Assembly (NCBI RefSeq): GCF_014652095.1
Contig: NZ_BMYD01000007.1
Location: forward strand, 1-61,088
DNA: 61,088 bases
Reading direction: 5' to 3'
Source: Cognatilysobacter bugurensis
GTDB lineage: Bacteria; Pseudomonadota; Gammaproteobacteria; Xanthomonadales; Xanthomonadaceae
A program made the position numbers and the translations under genes. The notes under the pieces were generated by a model. That model saw only the letters and a program-made list of their open reading frames with translations, was not told the DNA's origin and did not search any database. The stretch's first letter is position 1; every line of letters begins with the position of its first letter. Positions 9,210-18,677 of this stretch are shown here, piece by piece.

Positions 9210-10295
9210 ATGCTCCCTACCCTGCGCCGCAAGCTCGAAGCCCTCGCCGAACGTCGCGACGAGCTCGAGCGCCTGCTCGCCGACCCTGAGGTCATCGGCG
9301 ACGCCGATCGATTCCGCCGTTTTTCGCGCGAGTTTTCGCAGCTCGAGCCCGTAGCCGTCGCGCTCGGATCCGAAGCCGCGGCACGCCAGGACCTGGCGAC
9401 CGCCGAGGCCATGCGCAGCGACCCCGAACTACGCGAGCTGGCCGACGAGGAAATCGCGGCCGCGCACGCGCGCCTGCAACAGCTCGAAGCCGAACTGCTC
9501 GCGCATCTGATCCCGCGCGACCCGCGCGACGAAGGCGACCTCTACCTCGAAGTGCGCGCCGGCACCGGTGGCGACGAGGCCGCGATCTTCGCCGGCGACC
9601 TGTTCCGCATGTACGCGCGGTACGCGGAGAAGCAGGGCTGGAAGGTCGAGATCGAATCGGCGAACCCCGGCGAGCACGGCGGCTTCAAGGAGGTCATCGC
9701 GCGCGTCGAGGGCCGCGGCGCGTATTCGCAGCTCAAGTTCGAGTCCGGCACGCACCGCGTGCAGCGCGTGCCCGAGACCGAATCGCAGGGCCGCATCCAC
9801 ACCTCGGCGGCGACGGTTGCGATCATTCCAGTCGAAGCCGACGAGGTCCCGGTCGATATCAGCCCGGCCGACCTGCGCGTCGACACCTTCCGCTCCTCAG
9901 GCGCCGGCGGCCAGCACGTCAATAAGACCGACTCCGCGATCCGCATCACCCACCTGCCCACCGGCACCGTGGTCGAAAGCCAGACCGAACGCAGCCAGCA
10001 CGCGAACCGCGACAAGGCGATGAAGCGCCTGCGCGCGATGCTTGCCGATGCGCAGGCCGCGAAAGCCGCTGCCGCGCAGGCCGCCTCGCGCAAGCTGCAG
10101 GTCGGCAGCGGGGACCGCAGCCAGCGCGTGCGCACCTACAACTTCCCGCAGGGCCGGATCACCGACCACCGCGTCGAGGGCCTCACGCTCTACGACCTGC
10201 CGAACGTGATGACGGGCGACCTCGAAGCACTGGTCGCGAGACTGCAACAGGAGCACCGCGCCGACGAGCTTGCACAGCTGACGTCGGCGGATTGA
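9210..10295 (+). CDS. prfA: Peptide chain release factor 1
   Basis: 361 aa. It recognises UAA and UAG stop codons and triggers peptidyl-tRNA hydrolysis. The GGQ motif is at residues 233-235 ([15 protein letters not shown]). The tripeptide anticodon region reads [14 protein letters not shown], i.e. P188-E-T190, an acceptable PxT. The domain 1 helical hairpin and [16 protein letters not shown] are present. It forms the hemA-prfA unit; prmC, its methyltransferase, is elsewhere in the window at 30448-31281. Confidence 0.97.
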   Translation: MLPTLRRKLEALAERRDELERLLADPEVIGDADRFRRFSREFSQLEPVAVALGSEAAARQDLATAEAMRSDPELRELADEEIAAAHARLQQLEAELLAHLIPRDPRDEGDLYLEVRAGTGGDEAAIFAGDLFRMYARYAEKQGWKVEIESANPGEHGGFKEVIARVEGRGAYSQLKFESGTHRVQRVPETESQGRIHTSAATVAIIPVEADEVPVDISPADLRVDTFRSSGAGGQHVNKTDSAIRITHLPTGTVVESQTERSQHANRDKAMKRLRAMLADAQAAKAAAAQAASRKLQVGSGDRSQRVRTYNFPQGRITDHRVEGLTLYDLPNVMTGDLEALVARLQQEHRADELAQLTSAD

Positions 10296-10475
10296 TCGCG
10301 TCCGGTGTCGCCACTGATACTGGCGGCCGGCTGCCGCTGGGGCTCGCGCGACAGATCCGAAGCGTAATTGGCGAGGTTCAGATCGTCGGCCGTGATGTTT
10401 TCGTGGCGATGGGTGATAAGACGGGCGATGAAGCGCATTAGCTAAGCTTCGGGTCCGCCTGTACGACGCACCGCC

Positions 10476-10943
10476 ATGTCCGCCTCCGCCTCCGTCCGCT
10501 GCGCCGCGCTCGCCGATCTTGACCGGCTCGCCCTCTTGTTCGACGCCTACCGGCGTTTCTACGGACAGGCCAGCGATATTGAACGTGCGCGCGACTGGCT
10601 GCATGCCCGGCTCACGCGAGGCGAGTCGACCGTGCTGATCGCCGAGCGCGATGACGCAACTGTCGGCTTCGCGCAGCTGTATCCGATGTTCTCGTCGGTG
10701 CGCACCGCGCGGATCTGGATCCTCAACGATTTGTACGTGGACGAGTCCACTCGGCGCGGCGGCGTCGGCCGCGCACTGCTCGACGCCGCTGCGGCGTTCG
10801 CGCGTGAAGACGGCGCTGCGCGACTCATGCTCGAAACCGGTCGCGACAACGTCGCTGCGCGCGCGCTTTATCGCGCCGCCGGATGGAGCGAGGACGACAG
10901 CCAGTGGTACAGCCTTGATGCCGAAAGCCAAAGCGCGGCCTGA
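10476..10943 (+). CDS. GNAT-family N-acetyltransferase
   Basis: 155 aa single-domain protein with the GNAT fold. The acetyl-CoA pyrophosphate loop is in ESTRRGGVGRALLDAAAAFA (R/Q-x-x-G-x-G/A type) and the C-terminal motif is RDNVAARALYRAAGW. The substrate cannot be told from sequence. It starts 180 bp after prfA, so it is probably a separate unit. A perfect hairpin (10956-10976) follows its stop codon, ahead of the convergent SemiSWEET gene. Confidence 0.85.
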   Translation: MSASASVRCAALADLDRLALLFDAYRRFYGQASDIERARDWLHARLTRGESTVLIAERDDATVGFAQLYPMFSSVRTARIWILNDLYVDESTRRGGVGRALLDAAAAFAREDGAARLMLETGRDNVAARALYRAAGWSEDDSQWYSLDAESQSAA

Positions 10944-10955
10944 CAGAGGCAAGGC

Positions 10956-10976
10956 GGCGAGCGAACCTCGCTCGCC
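10956..10976 (+). terminator. Hairpin after the acetyltransferase gene
   Basis: GGCGAGCGA (10956-10964) pairs perfectly with TCGCTCGCC (10968-10976) around a 3-nt loop. It is placed 12 nt after the acetyltransferase stop and before the convergent gene's stop. There is no T-tract, so it is only a candidate terminator or 3'-end stabiliser. Confidence 0.4.
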
Positions 10977-11034
10977 TGTCGCGTGTCGCTCAGCTCAGCT
11001 TGGGACTGCTGCTCAAGGGGTCGCGACTAACGCT

Positions 11035-11328
11035 CTATCGCCCGTGCGAGTGACCTTGCTCAGCTGCCATCAACCTGCGGTTGCGCCGAAAGATCAGCTG
11101 CCCCGCGATCGCAGTCCCCAGCAGTACGCTGTTCGTGAACACGAAGACCGCGTTGCCGACGAGGGCGCTGTAGATCGTGAACAGCACGCTCGCGGTGAGC
11201 TGCCCGACGAACAGCCACGACGACAGCCCTTCCGTGCTGCGCTCGCGCCACTGCACGAAAACCTGCCGCCCAAGGGTCGCGATCAGCACGGCCGACGCCA
11301 CCCATCCGATCCAGTCAGTGGGGCTCAT
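11035..11328 (-). CDS. SemiSWEET / PQ-loop small membrane protein
   Basis: 97 aa with three predicted transmembrane helices. Its pattern (WVASAVLIATLGRQVFVQW, then the loop STEGLSSWLF, then two further hydrophobic helices) matches the half-size SemiSWEET/PQ-loop transporters that dimerise to move small sugars. I start at MSPTDWIGW; the longer open frame upstream is not family-like. It follows the acylphosphatase gene on the same strand after about 180 bp. The transported substrate is unknown. Confidence 0.75.
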   Translation of the reverse strand: MSPTDWIGWVASAVLIATLGRQVFVQWRERSTEGLSSWLFVGQLTASVLFTIYSALVGNAVFVFTNSVLLGTAIAGQLIFRRNRRLMAAEQGHSHGR

Positions 11329-11508
11329 GCGCAGTGCCTGCTGGCAGGCGGGAGAACGGCGAGACTCGCGATGAGCGACGGCATGGGAGGTCGGGCGAAA
11401 GCGGGGCTGCAGCGTCGTCGAGCCGGCGTGCGAAGCGGGTGAAACGCCAAGCACGCGTTCAGCCGACAGCAACGCCTTTACGATGTGGAGCTCAGGCGCC
11501 GTCGCTGT

Positions 11509-11778
11509 TCAGGCGATCACGAATCCTCCGCCTGCCTCGGATTCTTCCGCCTCCGTTCGCTCGACCCCGGTGACGCGAGCATTCGGAGGGCCATGCGCCA
11601 GCCACTGCGCGAGCGCACCAACGGACTCGGCGTCGCCCGCGGCCAGCACTTCGACGCGCCCGTCGTCGAGGTTGCGTGCATACCCCCGCAACCCCAGCCG
11701 CTGCGCTTGCTCGCGCGTCGAGGCGCGAAACCACACGCCCTGGACGGTGCCGCTGATGAAGAAGCGCGCTGCAGTCAC
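11509..11778 (-). CDS. acyP: Acylphosphatase
   Basis: 89 aa, the normal length for acylphosphatase, which hydrolyses carboxyl-phosphate mixed anhydrides such as acetyl phosphate. The signature [20 protein letters not shown] supplies the catalytic Arg; [17 protein letters not shown] supplies the catalytic Asn region. The start is a GTG whose first bases overlap the TlpA-like stop (GTGA, 11775-11778), giving [10 protein letters not shown]. Translational coupling to the upstream gene is likely. Confidence 0.92.
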   Translation of the reverse strand: MTAARFFISGTVQGVWFRASTREQAQRLGLRGYARNLDDGRVEVLAAGDAESVGALAQWLAHGPPNARVTGVERTEAEESEAGGGFVIA

Positions 11779-12329
11779 GACGCCGGGCCGGCTTCGTCGA
11801 TTGCCTTGTCGAGGTCCGCGGCGGTCACCGGGCCGAGGAAGCTTTTCGCAAGCCGCCCGTCCGGCGCGATCAGGTGCGTCATCGGCAGTCCGCGCGGCGT
11901 GTCGAACGCCTGCGGCGGGTCGGTCACGTCGACGATCGCAATCGGGTACGAGACCGGGCGCTTTGTCAGGAACGCACGCAGGTCGTCCGGTTCGATGTCT
12001 TCGTACGCCAGCCCGATCACCTCGGCGTCTTCGCGTCGCTTGTCGAACTCGTCGAGTTCGGGCATTTCCTTGATGCACGGCGCGCACCAGGTGGCCCAGA
12101 AATTCACGACGATCCAGCGCCCGCGGTGCGTCGCGAGGTCGTAGGGCGTGCCGTCCAACGTGGCGATCTGGAGCGTGGGGCGTTCGCGGTCGACCTCGGG
12201 CGCGGGGGGCGCGGTCTCGGTCGGGGTGGCAACGACCGCCGTCGAGGGCATCGTCGGTTCGGGCGTGCGCGTGCACGCGCCCAGCGCGGCCGCGAGGCAG
12301 AGTGGAATGGACAGCGAGGTCAGGCGCAT
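11775..12329 (-). CDS. TlpA/ResA-like thiol-disulfide oxidoreductase lipoprotein
   Basis: 184 aa. The signal peptide ends in lipobox ALGAC (Cys19), followed by a Pro/Thr-rich linker and a thioredoxin fold with redox motif WATWCAPC (Cys82/Cys85), typical of periplasmic TlpA/ResA reductants. The yihY stop and this ATG share one base (TGATG), and a GTG one codon upstream is an alternative start. It is membrane-anchored facing the periplasm. Its client proteins, perhaps c-type cytochromes or envelope thiols, cannot be assigned. Confidence 0.88.
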   Translation of the reverse strand: MRLTSLSIPLCLAAALGACTRTPEPTMPSTAVVATPTETAPPAPEVDRERPTLQIATLDGTPYDLATHRGRWIVVNFWATWCAPCIKEMPELDEFDKRREDAEVIGLAYEDIEPDDLRAFLTKRPVSYPIAIVDVTDPPQAFDTPRGLPMTHLIAPDGRLAKSFLGPVTAADLDKAIDEAGPAS

Positions 12330-13657
12330 CACGGGTCCCGGGGTTCTTGGAGAGTGGCGAGGCGGCGCTTGAGCAGCGCGCGCAGCGGAAGGCGGAGCTC
12401 GTCGAGCACCTCGACGGCGGCGCGCCCGATCGGATCGTCGCGCGACGGCAGATGGGCTTCGGCGATGGGAATGCGCAACTGGCAGGCTTCGTACAGATCC
12501 GCGAGCGACAGCGTCTCAAGGTCGCGCGCAAGCAGCCATTCGCCGTCCTCGGCCCGCCGCACGAGCTTGATGTCGCACAGCTGCGCGAGCAGTTGTTGCG
12601 CGAGCGCATCGGTGAGCGTGGGCTCTAGGCGCTGGATGTCGTCGATGTGCAGGCCGCGGCCGTCCACGCGGGCTTCGCGGAACCGCGCAATCAAGCGGAG
12701 CAGCGCGTAAAACTCGTAACCCTCGGGCAGCCGCAGGTGCGCGGGCTGGTACCGGAACGCCGACAGCGACGATGCGAACGAAGCGCCCAGCAGCACCGCG
12801 GTCCAGCTCAGGTAGATCCACAACAGGAAGATCGGAACGAACGCGACCGTTCCGTAGATGACCGAATACGCGCCGAAACTGCCGAGGTACAGGCTCAGGC
12901 CGCCGCGCACGGCTTCGAGCAGGATCGCCGCGACGAGCGCGCCGGCGAACGCGTAGCGCCAGTGGATCGTGCGATGCGGGACGACGCGGTAGATCACGGC
13001 GATGGCGAGGAACGAGATACTCATCGGCGCCAGCCGCAGCGCGATCTGCTCGAGTGCGCTGCCGACCTGCGTCTCGAAGACCGACAGCGCAAAGAACCGA
13101 GCCGACAGTGCGAGGCTTGCCGCCGCGAGCAGCGCACCGAGCGTCAGCACGGTCCAGTACATGAGCAAGCGACCGAACGTGGGACGCGCCGCCTTGACCC
13201 GCCAGATACGGTTGAACGCCGCCTCGATGCCGCTGATCGTGAGCAACAGCGATCCCAGCAGGGCGACCACGCCCGCGGCGGTCAGCTGGCCGGCATTCGC
13301 GGAAAACTGCCGCAGGTGGGTCTGCACCGCGCTCGCCGCACGCGGCACGAAGTTCGAGAACATGTAATCGCTGAGCCGGTCGCTCCACTCGCCGAACACC
13401 GGGAACGCCGACAGCACGCCGAACACGACCATCGACAGCGGCACGAGCGCGAAAACGGTCGTGAACGACAGCGCGCCGGCGGCCTGAAACAGGTCGTCCT
13501 CGAGCGTGCGCCCGCCGAGAAAGCGCAGGAACGCGCGCAGGCGCGCCCGGTCGCGCAGGTGGGCGTGCATGTGCGTGCGGGCGTGCGCGTGCACGGCACG
13601 CCGCAGCGCGGCGGGCGATGGCGGCAGCGGTGGCAGCAGGTCGGCCGGGCGAGGCAT
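12329..13657 (-). CDS. YihY/UPF0761 family inner-membrane protein
   Basis: 442 aa. It has the YihY (formerly RNase BN-like) membrane domain: [21 protein letters not shown] followed by about six TM segments. A long cytoplasmic C-terminal region (about residues 300-442) resembles a winged-helix module, as in many Xanthomonadales members. I start at [11 protein letters not shown]; the frame is open upstream, but the extension is not family-like. It is the first gene of the yihY, tlpA-like, acyP run. The function is not established for the family. Confidence 0.85.
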   Translation of the reverse strand: MPRPADLLPPLPPSPAALRRAVHAHARTHMHAHLRDRARLRAFLRFLGGRTLEDDLFQAAGALSFTTVFALVPLSMVVFGVLSAFPVFGEWSDRLSDYMFSNFVPRAASAVQTHLRQFSANAGQLTAAGVVALLGSLLLTISGIEAAFNRIWRVKAARPTFGRLLMYWTVLTLGALLAAASLALSARFFALSVFETQVGSALEQIALRLAPMSISFLAIAVIYRVVPHRTIHWRYAFAGALVAAILLEAVRGGLSLYLGSFGAYSVIYGTVAFVPIFLLWIYLSWTAVLLGASFASSLSAFRYQPAHLRLPEGYEFYALLRLIARFREARVDGRGLHIDDIQRLEPTLTDALAQQLLAQLCDIKLVRRAEDGEWLLARDLETLSLADLYEACQLRIPIAEAHLPSRDDPIGRAAVEVLDELRLPLRALLKRRLATLQEPRDP

Positions 13658-13671
13658 TAGCCCAAGCCTAA

Positions 13672-14355
<684 letters not shown>

Positions 14356-14360
14356 GCTCG

Positions 14361-14696
14361 ATGCCGACGTCCGCGCGCGTGCTCATCGTCGCGTTGTTTG
14401 CGCTCGCGGCGCTCTTTGCGGCGTGGTTCGCGCCGCGGCCGACGCAATGGGACGAGCTCGTCGTCTTCGCGCTGCCCCCGCTGCTGCTCGCCATCGCGCG
14501 CTGGCGCGGCCGCCGTACGGCCGCGTTCTGGGCATCGGTGCTCGCGCTGGGCTGGTTCAGCCACGGCGTCATGGTGGCGTGGTCGAGGCCGGCCGAAGCC
14601 GGTTACGCGTGGGGCGAAATCGCGCTTGCGCTCGCGGTGATCTTTGCGGCGAACCTGCCGGGCCTGCGCGCGCGCTTCGGCAAACGGCGCGCCTGA
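14361..14696 (+). CDS. DUF2069 small membrane protein
   Basis: 111 aa with three to four hydrophobic helices (RVLIVALFALAALFAAWF; VVFALPPLLLAIARW; FWASVLALGWFSHGVMVAW; IALALAVIFAANLPGL), matching the DUF2069 family of uncharacterised inner-membrane proteins. It begins 5 nt after the wrbA stop, or at a GTG overlapping that stop (14352); the ATG is preferred. It is likely co-transcribed with wrbA. No function is known. Confidence 0.82.
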   Translation: MPTSARVLIVALFALAALFAAWFAPRPTQWDELVVFALPPLLLAIARWRGRRTAAFWASVLALGWFSHGVMVAWSRPAEAGYAWGEIALALAVIFAANLPGLRARFGKRRA

Positions 14697-14719
14697 CCGG
14701 CCCGACGCGGTCTCGTCCG

Positions 14720-14725
14720 TATAAT
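14720..14725 (+). promoter_or_regulatory. Consensus -10 of the asparaginase-like gene
   Basis: A perfect TATAAT followed by the GC-rich CGCGGCC lies 30 nt upstream of the ATG. The best -35 candidate (CTGACC, 14693-14698) is 21 bp away, so the spacing is poor and promoter strength uncertain. Confidence 0.55.
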
Positions 14726-14755
14726 CGCGGCCTTTCCCGCGCGCGACGGACTTCG

Positions 14756-15244
14756 ATGGACCAGCTCTGCATCGTCACCACCGGCGGCACGATCGACAAG
14801 ATCTACTTCGACGACAAGTCGGATTTCCAGGTCGGCGAGCCGCAGATCGGCCGCATCCTCGACGAGCTCGGCGTCGCGTTCCGCTACAACGTGATTCCGA
14901 TCATCCGCAAGGACTCGCTGCACATCACCGACGAGGACCGCGAGCTGGTCCGTGCAACGATCGCTGCGCAGAGCGCGCGCCACGTGCTGGTCACGCACGG
15001 CACCGACAGCATGGTGGAGACCGCGCAGGTGCTGTCTTCGCTGACCGACAAGACGATCGTGCTGACCGGCGCGCTCAACCCGGCCCGCTTCCGCGGCTCG
15101 GACGCCGAGTTCAACATCGGCACCGCGGTCGGTGCGGTGCAGTCGCTGCCGCCCGGCGTGTATATCGCGATGAACGGCCGCATCTGGGACCCGACGAAGG
15201 TGCGCAAGAACGTCGAGGCGAACCGGTTCGAAGCGGCGGGTTGA
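14756..15244 (+). CDS. Asparaginase-like protein, N-terminal domain only
   Basis: 162 aa. The sequence matches the N-terminal domain of L-asparaginases: the first catalytic Thr motif TTGGTIDKIY near the N-terminus and the second motif VTHGTDSMVETA. The family's C-terminal domain (about 150 residues) is missing, yet the gene has a clean end and its own terminator. It is probably a stand-alone one-domain member rather than a truncation; similar short asparaginase-domain proteins occur in proteobacteria. Whether it retains amidohydrolase activity is unknown. Confidence 0.82.
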   Translation: MDQLCIVTTGGTIDKIYFDDKSDFQVGEPQIGRILDELGVAFRYNVIPIIRKDSLHITDEDRELVRATIAAQSARHVLVTHGTDSMVETAQVLSSLTDKTIVLTGALNPARFRGSDAEFNIGTAVGAVQSLPPGVYIAMNGRIWDPTKVRKNVEANRFEAAG

Positions 15245-15271
15245 GTCGCACACGGATGCGTACCGCATAAG

Positions 15272-15298
15272 AAAACCCCGGCCGAGGCCGGGGTTTTT
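15272..15298. terminator. Bidirectional Rho-independent terminator
   Basis: AAAACCCCGGCC (15272-15283) pairs with GGCCGGGGTTTT (15286-15297), followed by T on the plus strand and preceded by an A-run serving the minus strand. It lies between the convergent asparaginase-like and M72 protease genes and can end both transcripts. Confidence 0.9.
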
Positions 15299-15320
15299 GC
15301 TGAAACACTTTACAGGTCGA

Positions 15321-16568
15321 TCAGCGGAAGCCGGCAATCGTCGCCTTCGTGTTGACGAGCACGCGCTGGTTGTCGTTCTTCGTGGACGTGCCCATCGCGA
15401 CGCCGCCGTAGGTCTTGTTGGGGTTCGACCAGTAGTTGATGCGCGGGCAGCTCGGCGAGCAGTTGTACGACATGATCGTGCGCCAGGCCTTGTTCGGGGC
15501 TTGGTAGCCGTGCCCGTACGCGTACGGCGTGGTGCTCGGGTCGGCCGCGGGATCGTGGCGCGCGGACTGCAGGTGGCCGATCTCGTGCGCGAAGCTGTAG
15601 TAGCCCGTCGCGCAGTTCCAGTACACGGCGGCAAATGCCGTCGAAGCCGATGAGCCAATCCCCGAGGCGAGACCGCAGGACGAGCTGTCGTTGACGACAA
15701 GCATCATCACGTCCGCCGCCACCGAGTTGCGCGTGCTGTGCACGCCGTCCATGTAGCCGTCGCTCGTGCCACGGAAGCGCGAGAGGTCGGTGCTCATGCC
15801 GACGCTGTTGTAGGTCGTCGTGTAGTAACCGGCGAGCTGCAGGGTGATGCCGACGTTCGAGTTCTTGTAGCTCTGGTTCGACTCGGCGACTGCCAAATCC
15901 ACGAGCGCTCGCATGTCGCCGCCGTAGCCGTTGATCGCATTCGCGGTGGCGACGACCATCACGCGGATCGTCTGCGCCGTGCCGGAGCTCGAGCCCATCG
16001 TGCCGACCATGCCGGAGTCGCCGCCGGCCATCCGGATCTTCGGAAGCGCGTCGTACTCCGCCGGGTGGTCTTTCGGCATGCGGCTTTCGTCGACCTCGAC
16101 GACCGCGTGGCCACCCTCGGGCAGCGGCCGGATGCGGTAGAGCTTGCCGTCGACGCGGACGTTGCCGGTCACGCCATTGCCGCGGCGCACCAGGATCGCC
16201 GAGTTCGCGGCGTCGCTTGCGACTTCGCGCAGCGAGCCCGGGCGGGACTTCGCGGTTTCCTTGATGCGGCCGCTCCACACAAGGCCACCCTCGCCCACCG
16301 CCTCGGCGTTTTCGAGCACGGCCGTGACGCGGCGCATGCCGAGGTCGAGTTGGATCTCTTGTGTTGAAGCGCTCACGACCGCCGGGTTCGCACGCAGGGC
16401 GCGCAGACCGGACGAGTCGGGACGCGCGGCAATCGACTGCAGCGCGGCGCGGCTCTTGGCCGTGGGGGTGAGTTCACCGACGAACAGCGGTTGGGCGGCG
16501 ATGGCCGCTCCGGCGGACGCGAACAGGCCGAGGGCAACGAGCGATTGCAGGGGCTTGCGGGACTTCAT
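15321..16568 (-). CDS. Secreted zinc metalloprotease, M72 peptidyl-Asp metalloendopeptidase type
   Basis: 415 aa. A signal peptide (residues 1-25, AGAAIA-AQ) is followed by a long propeptide (about 26-180) and a reprolysin-like catalytic domain with the zinc site HEIGHLQSARHD (His328, Glu329, His332, His338). The motif fits HExxHxxGxxH except that the Gly is Ser335. The nearest known family is M72 (Asp-N type endopeptidases) of pseudomonads and Lysobacter/Stenotrophomonas. A strong AAGGAGA precedes the ATG. Only 54 nt separate the ATG from the T-run of the terminator behind the S8 protease, leaving little room for its own promoter. Confidence 0.85.
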   Translation of the reverse strand: MKSRKPLQSLVALGLFASAGAAIAAQPLFVGELTPTAKSRAALQSIAARPDSSGLRALRANPAVVSASTQEIQLDLGMRRVTAVLENAEAVGEGGLVWSGRIKETAKSRPGSLREVASDAANSAILVRRGNGVTGNVRVDGKLYRIRPLPEGGHAVVEVDESRMPKDHPAEYDALPKIRMAGGDSGMVGTMGSSSGTAQTIRVMVVATANAINGYGGDMRALVDLAVAESNQSYKNSNVGITLQLAGYYTTTYNSVGMSTDLSRFRGTSDGYMDGVHSTRNSVAADVMMLVVNDSSSCGLASGIGSSASTAFAAVYWNCATGYYSFAHEIGHLQSARHDPAADPSTTPYAYGHGYQAPNKAWRTIMSYNCSPSCPRINYWSNPNKTYGGVAMGTSTKNDNQRVLVNTKATIAGFR

Positions 16569-16622
16569 GCGACTTCTCTCCTTGACGGCATGGCACGCCC
16601 GACAACCGGGCGCGGGGGGACC

Positions 16623-16655
16623 AAAAAAAAAGCGCCCCGGTTTTGCCGGGGCGCT
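16623..16655 (-). terminator. Rho-independent terminator after the S8 protease gene
   Basis: On the minus strand the 10-bp stem AGCGCCCCGG/CCGGGGCGCT (pairing 16646-16655 with 16631-16640), with a 5-nt loop, is followed by nine T residues (16631-16623). It sits 19 nt after the S8 protease stop and just before the M72 protease gene, so it could attenuate expression of the latter. Confidence 0.93.
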
Positions 16656-16673
16656 GGGTGCTTCAGACCGCGA

Positions 16674-18431
16674 TTAGAACGTGATGCTCCAGCTGTTGAT
16701 GTAGCCGGTGTCGCCGCTGTAGTTGTCGTTGACGCGCAGCTTCCACGTGCCGTTCTTGAGCTCGCTCGACAGGTTCACGCTGTAGGTCGCGTTGATGTTG
16801 TCGGCGCTGCCGCCCGAACGATTGTGCAGCACGTACACCGAGCCGTCCGGCGCGATCAGGTCGACCTTCAGGTCACCGATGTAGGTGTGAACGATGTTGA
16901 CCGCGACCGACGTCGGGTTGAGGCCGTAGCCGGTACGGTTGCTCACCGAGACCGGGCTTTCGACGGTCGAGTTGTCGCGGATCGAGTAGTCCGAGCTGTT
17001 CGTGTACGTCGACGTGCCGCCCGACGAACCGCCGACCGCATCCACGGCCGCACGGGCGTTGACGATGCCGTTGCCGATCGGCTTGTCGATCGACGTCGGG
17101 AACGGACGCAGCGTGCTCTTGAGCGTGCTTTCGACCGTCGACGGCGCCAGTGAACCGCCCGCCTTGGCGATCATCAGCGCGGCGACGCCGGCCACGTGAG
17201 GCGAGGCCATCGAGGTGCCCGACATCAGGCTGTAGCTCTCGGTCGACGGCGTCGTGGTGCCCGAGTTGACCGTCGAGGCGATGTCGCTGCCGGGTGCGGC
17301 CACGTCGATCAGCGAACCGTAGTTCGAGAAGCTCGAACGCGCGCCGGTGCGCGTCGTCGACGCCACGGCGATGACGTTCGAGCAGCTTGCGGGCGTGAAG
17401 CCCGAGGTGTCGGCGTTGCTGTTGCCTGCTGCGACCACGACCGTCGCACCGCGGTTGACCGCGGCGTTGATCGCGTTCTGGTACGTGCTCGAGCACGTGC
17501 CGCCGCCGCCGAGGCTCATGTTGATGACCTTGGCCGGGTATGGGTTAGCGGGAACGCCGGTGACGCTGCCGCCCGCGGCCCAGATGATGCCGTCGGTGAT
17601 GTCGGACGTGTAACCGCCGCACTTGCCGAGCACGCGCACCGGCACGACCTTGGCACCGAACGCGACGCCGGCCACGCCCTTCGAATTATTCGTGAGCGCC
17701 GCCACGGTGCCGGTCACGTGCGTGCCGTGCCAGCTGGAGTTCGACGCCGGCGAGCCCGAATAGCACTCGCCCGCCGCGGCCCAGTCGCCCTGGTCGAGCG
17801 CGTTCGAGTCACGGCCGTTGCCGTCGCGCGCCATCGCCGCATCGCTGATGAAGTCGTAGCCGCCGATGATGTTGCTGCCCAGGTCGCTGTGGCTCGTGAT
17901 GCCCGTATCGAGCACCGCGACCACGACGCCGCTGCCGTTCGTAACGTCCCACGCCTGGTCGGCCTTGATGCCGCCGGTCGCCTCGAAGTAATGCCATTGG
18001 TAGCCGGCGTAGTGCGTGTCGTTCGGCGTGTAGAGCGGGCGCATGATCTGGTCGACTTCGACGTACTCGACACTCGGGTCCGCCGCGATCTGCTGCATGA
18101 GCGCCTGCGCTTCGGCGCGATCGAGCTTGCGGTCGGTCTTGAGCACGTCCGCGCCCAGCGCCATGCGGCGCACGTGACCGAGCGCAACGGCCTTACCGCC
18201 GACACCGGCGCGCGCCGCGCGGGCTGCTGCGGCCTTCGCATTCGCGGGGCTCGCCCGCTCGGTGCTGCCTTCGCGATACTTGACGATGAAACGGTCGGTG
18301 CCCTGACTGCTGAGGCCACTGATGTCCGCCTTGCCGGCAAGTGCCGGGCCGGCGGCCATGGAAGCGACGACCACGGCGGTGGCGGCTGCGAGCGCGCGGA
18401 CGCGGGTGCGACGCAAAATGCGATTCGACAT
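16674..18431 (-). CDS. Secreted subtilisin-family (S8) serine protease with C-terminal P-domain
   Basis: 585 aa. A long signal peptide (about 1-32, AGPALA-GK) is followed by an inhibitor-type propeptide (about 45-130). The catalytic domain carries the triad Asp175 (VAVLDTGI), His235 (WHGTHVTG) and Ser407 (SGTSMASPHVAG). A proprotein-convertase P-domain (about 470-585, SVSNRTGYGLNPTSVAVNI...WKLRVNDNYSGDTGYINSW) ends the protein. This is the arrangement of extracellular proteases in Lysobacter and Xanthomonas. I start at MSNRILRRT because it gives the signal peptide. Two CRP/Clp-like sites and a putative promoter lie upstream. Confidence 0.95.
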   Translation of the reverse strand: MSNRILRRTRVRALAAATAVVVASMAAGPALAGKADISGLSSQGTDRFIVKYREGSTERASPANAKAAAARAARAGVGGKAVALGHVRRMALGADVLKTDRKLDRAEAQALMQQIAADPSVEYVEVDQIMRPLYTPNDTHYAGYQWHYFEATGGIKADQAWDVTNGSGVVVAVLDTGITSHSDLGSNIIGGYDFISDAAMARDGNGRDSNALDQGDWAAAGECYSGSPASNSSWHGTHVTGTVAALTNNSKGVAGVAFGAKVVPVRVLGKCGGYTSDITDGIIWAAGGSVTGVPANPYPAKVINMSLGGGGTCSSTYQNAINAAVNRGATVVVAAGNSNADTSGFTPASCSNVIAVASTTRTGARSSFSNYGSLIDVAAPGSDIASTVNSGTTTPSTESYSLMSGTSMASPHVAGVAALMIAKAGGSLAPSTVESTLKSTLRPFPTSIDKPIGNGIVNARAAVDAVGGSSGGTSTYTNSSDYSIRDNSTVESPVSVSNRTGYGLNPTSVAVNIVHTYIGDLKVDLIAPDGSVYVLHNRSGGSADNINATYSVNLSSELKNGTWKLRVNDNYSGDTGYINSWSITF

Positions 18432-18549
18432 CTGGAGAACTCTCCCGGAGAGGTTGGGCGTTCGGACAGCGGAGACTCTGATCGCGGGGCGCGGAGCCAC
18501 GAGCGTCGGAGGGGTTGACGGCAGCTCGGAAAAGGACCGTCAAGCCGAC

Positions 18550-18577
18550 GTTAGATGACCGTTTCGCGTCACGGCAA
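18550..18577 (-). promoter_or_regulatory. Putative promoter of the S8 protease gene
   Basis: Minus-strand -35 TTGCCG (18577-18572), a 16-bp spacer and -10 TCTAAC (18555-18550) lie about 120 nt upstream of the ATG. The -10 is a weak match, which fits a gene needing an activator. Two CRP-like sites lie upstream at about -72 and -142 from the expected start site. Confidence 0.4.
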
Positions 18578-18607
18578 GGCGGCGCACGCATGTTTCGCGC
18601 CAAACAG

Positions 18608-18623
18608 TGCGACGCCCGTCACA
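18608..18623. promoter_or_regulatory. CRP/Clp-like operator, proximal site
   Basis: TGCGA-CGCCCG-TCACA matches 9 of 10 core positions of the CRP/Clp consensus TGTGA-N6-TCACA. In Xanthomonas and Lysobacter, Clp is the CRP-family activator of extracellular protease genes. Its centre is about 72 bp upstream of the inferred start site of the protease gene. Confidence 0.5.
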
Positions 18624-18677
18624 GATCGAGAAAATAGGCCGCGTATCCAGGCCGGGAAAAGTTCTGAAGCGCGCGCA

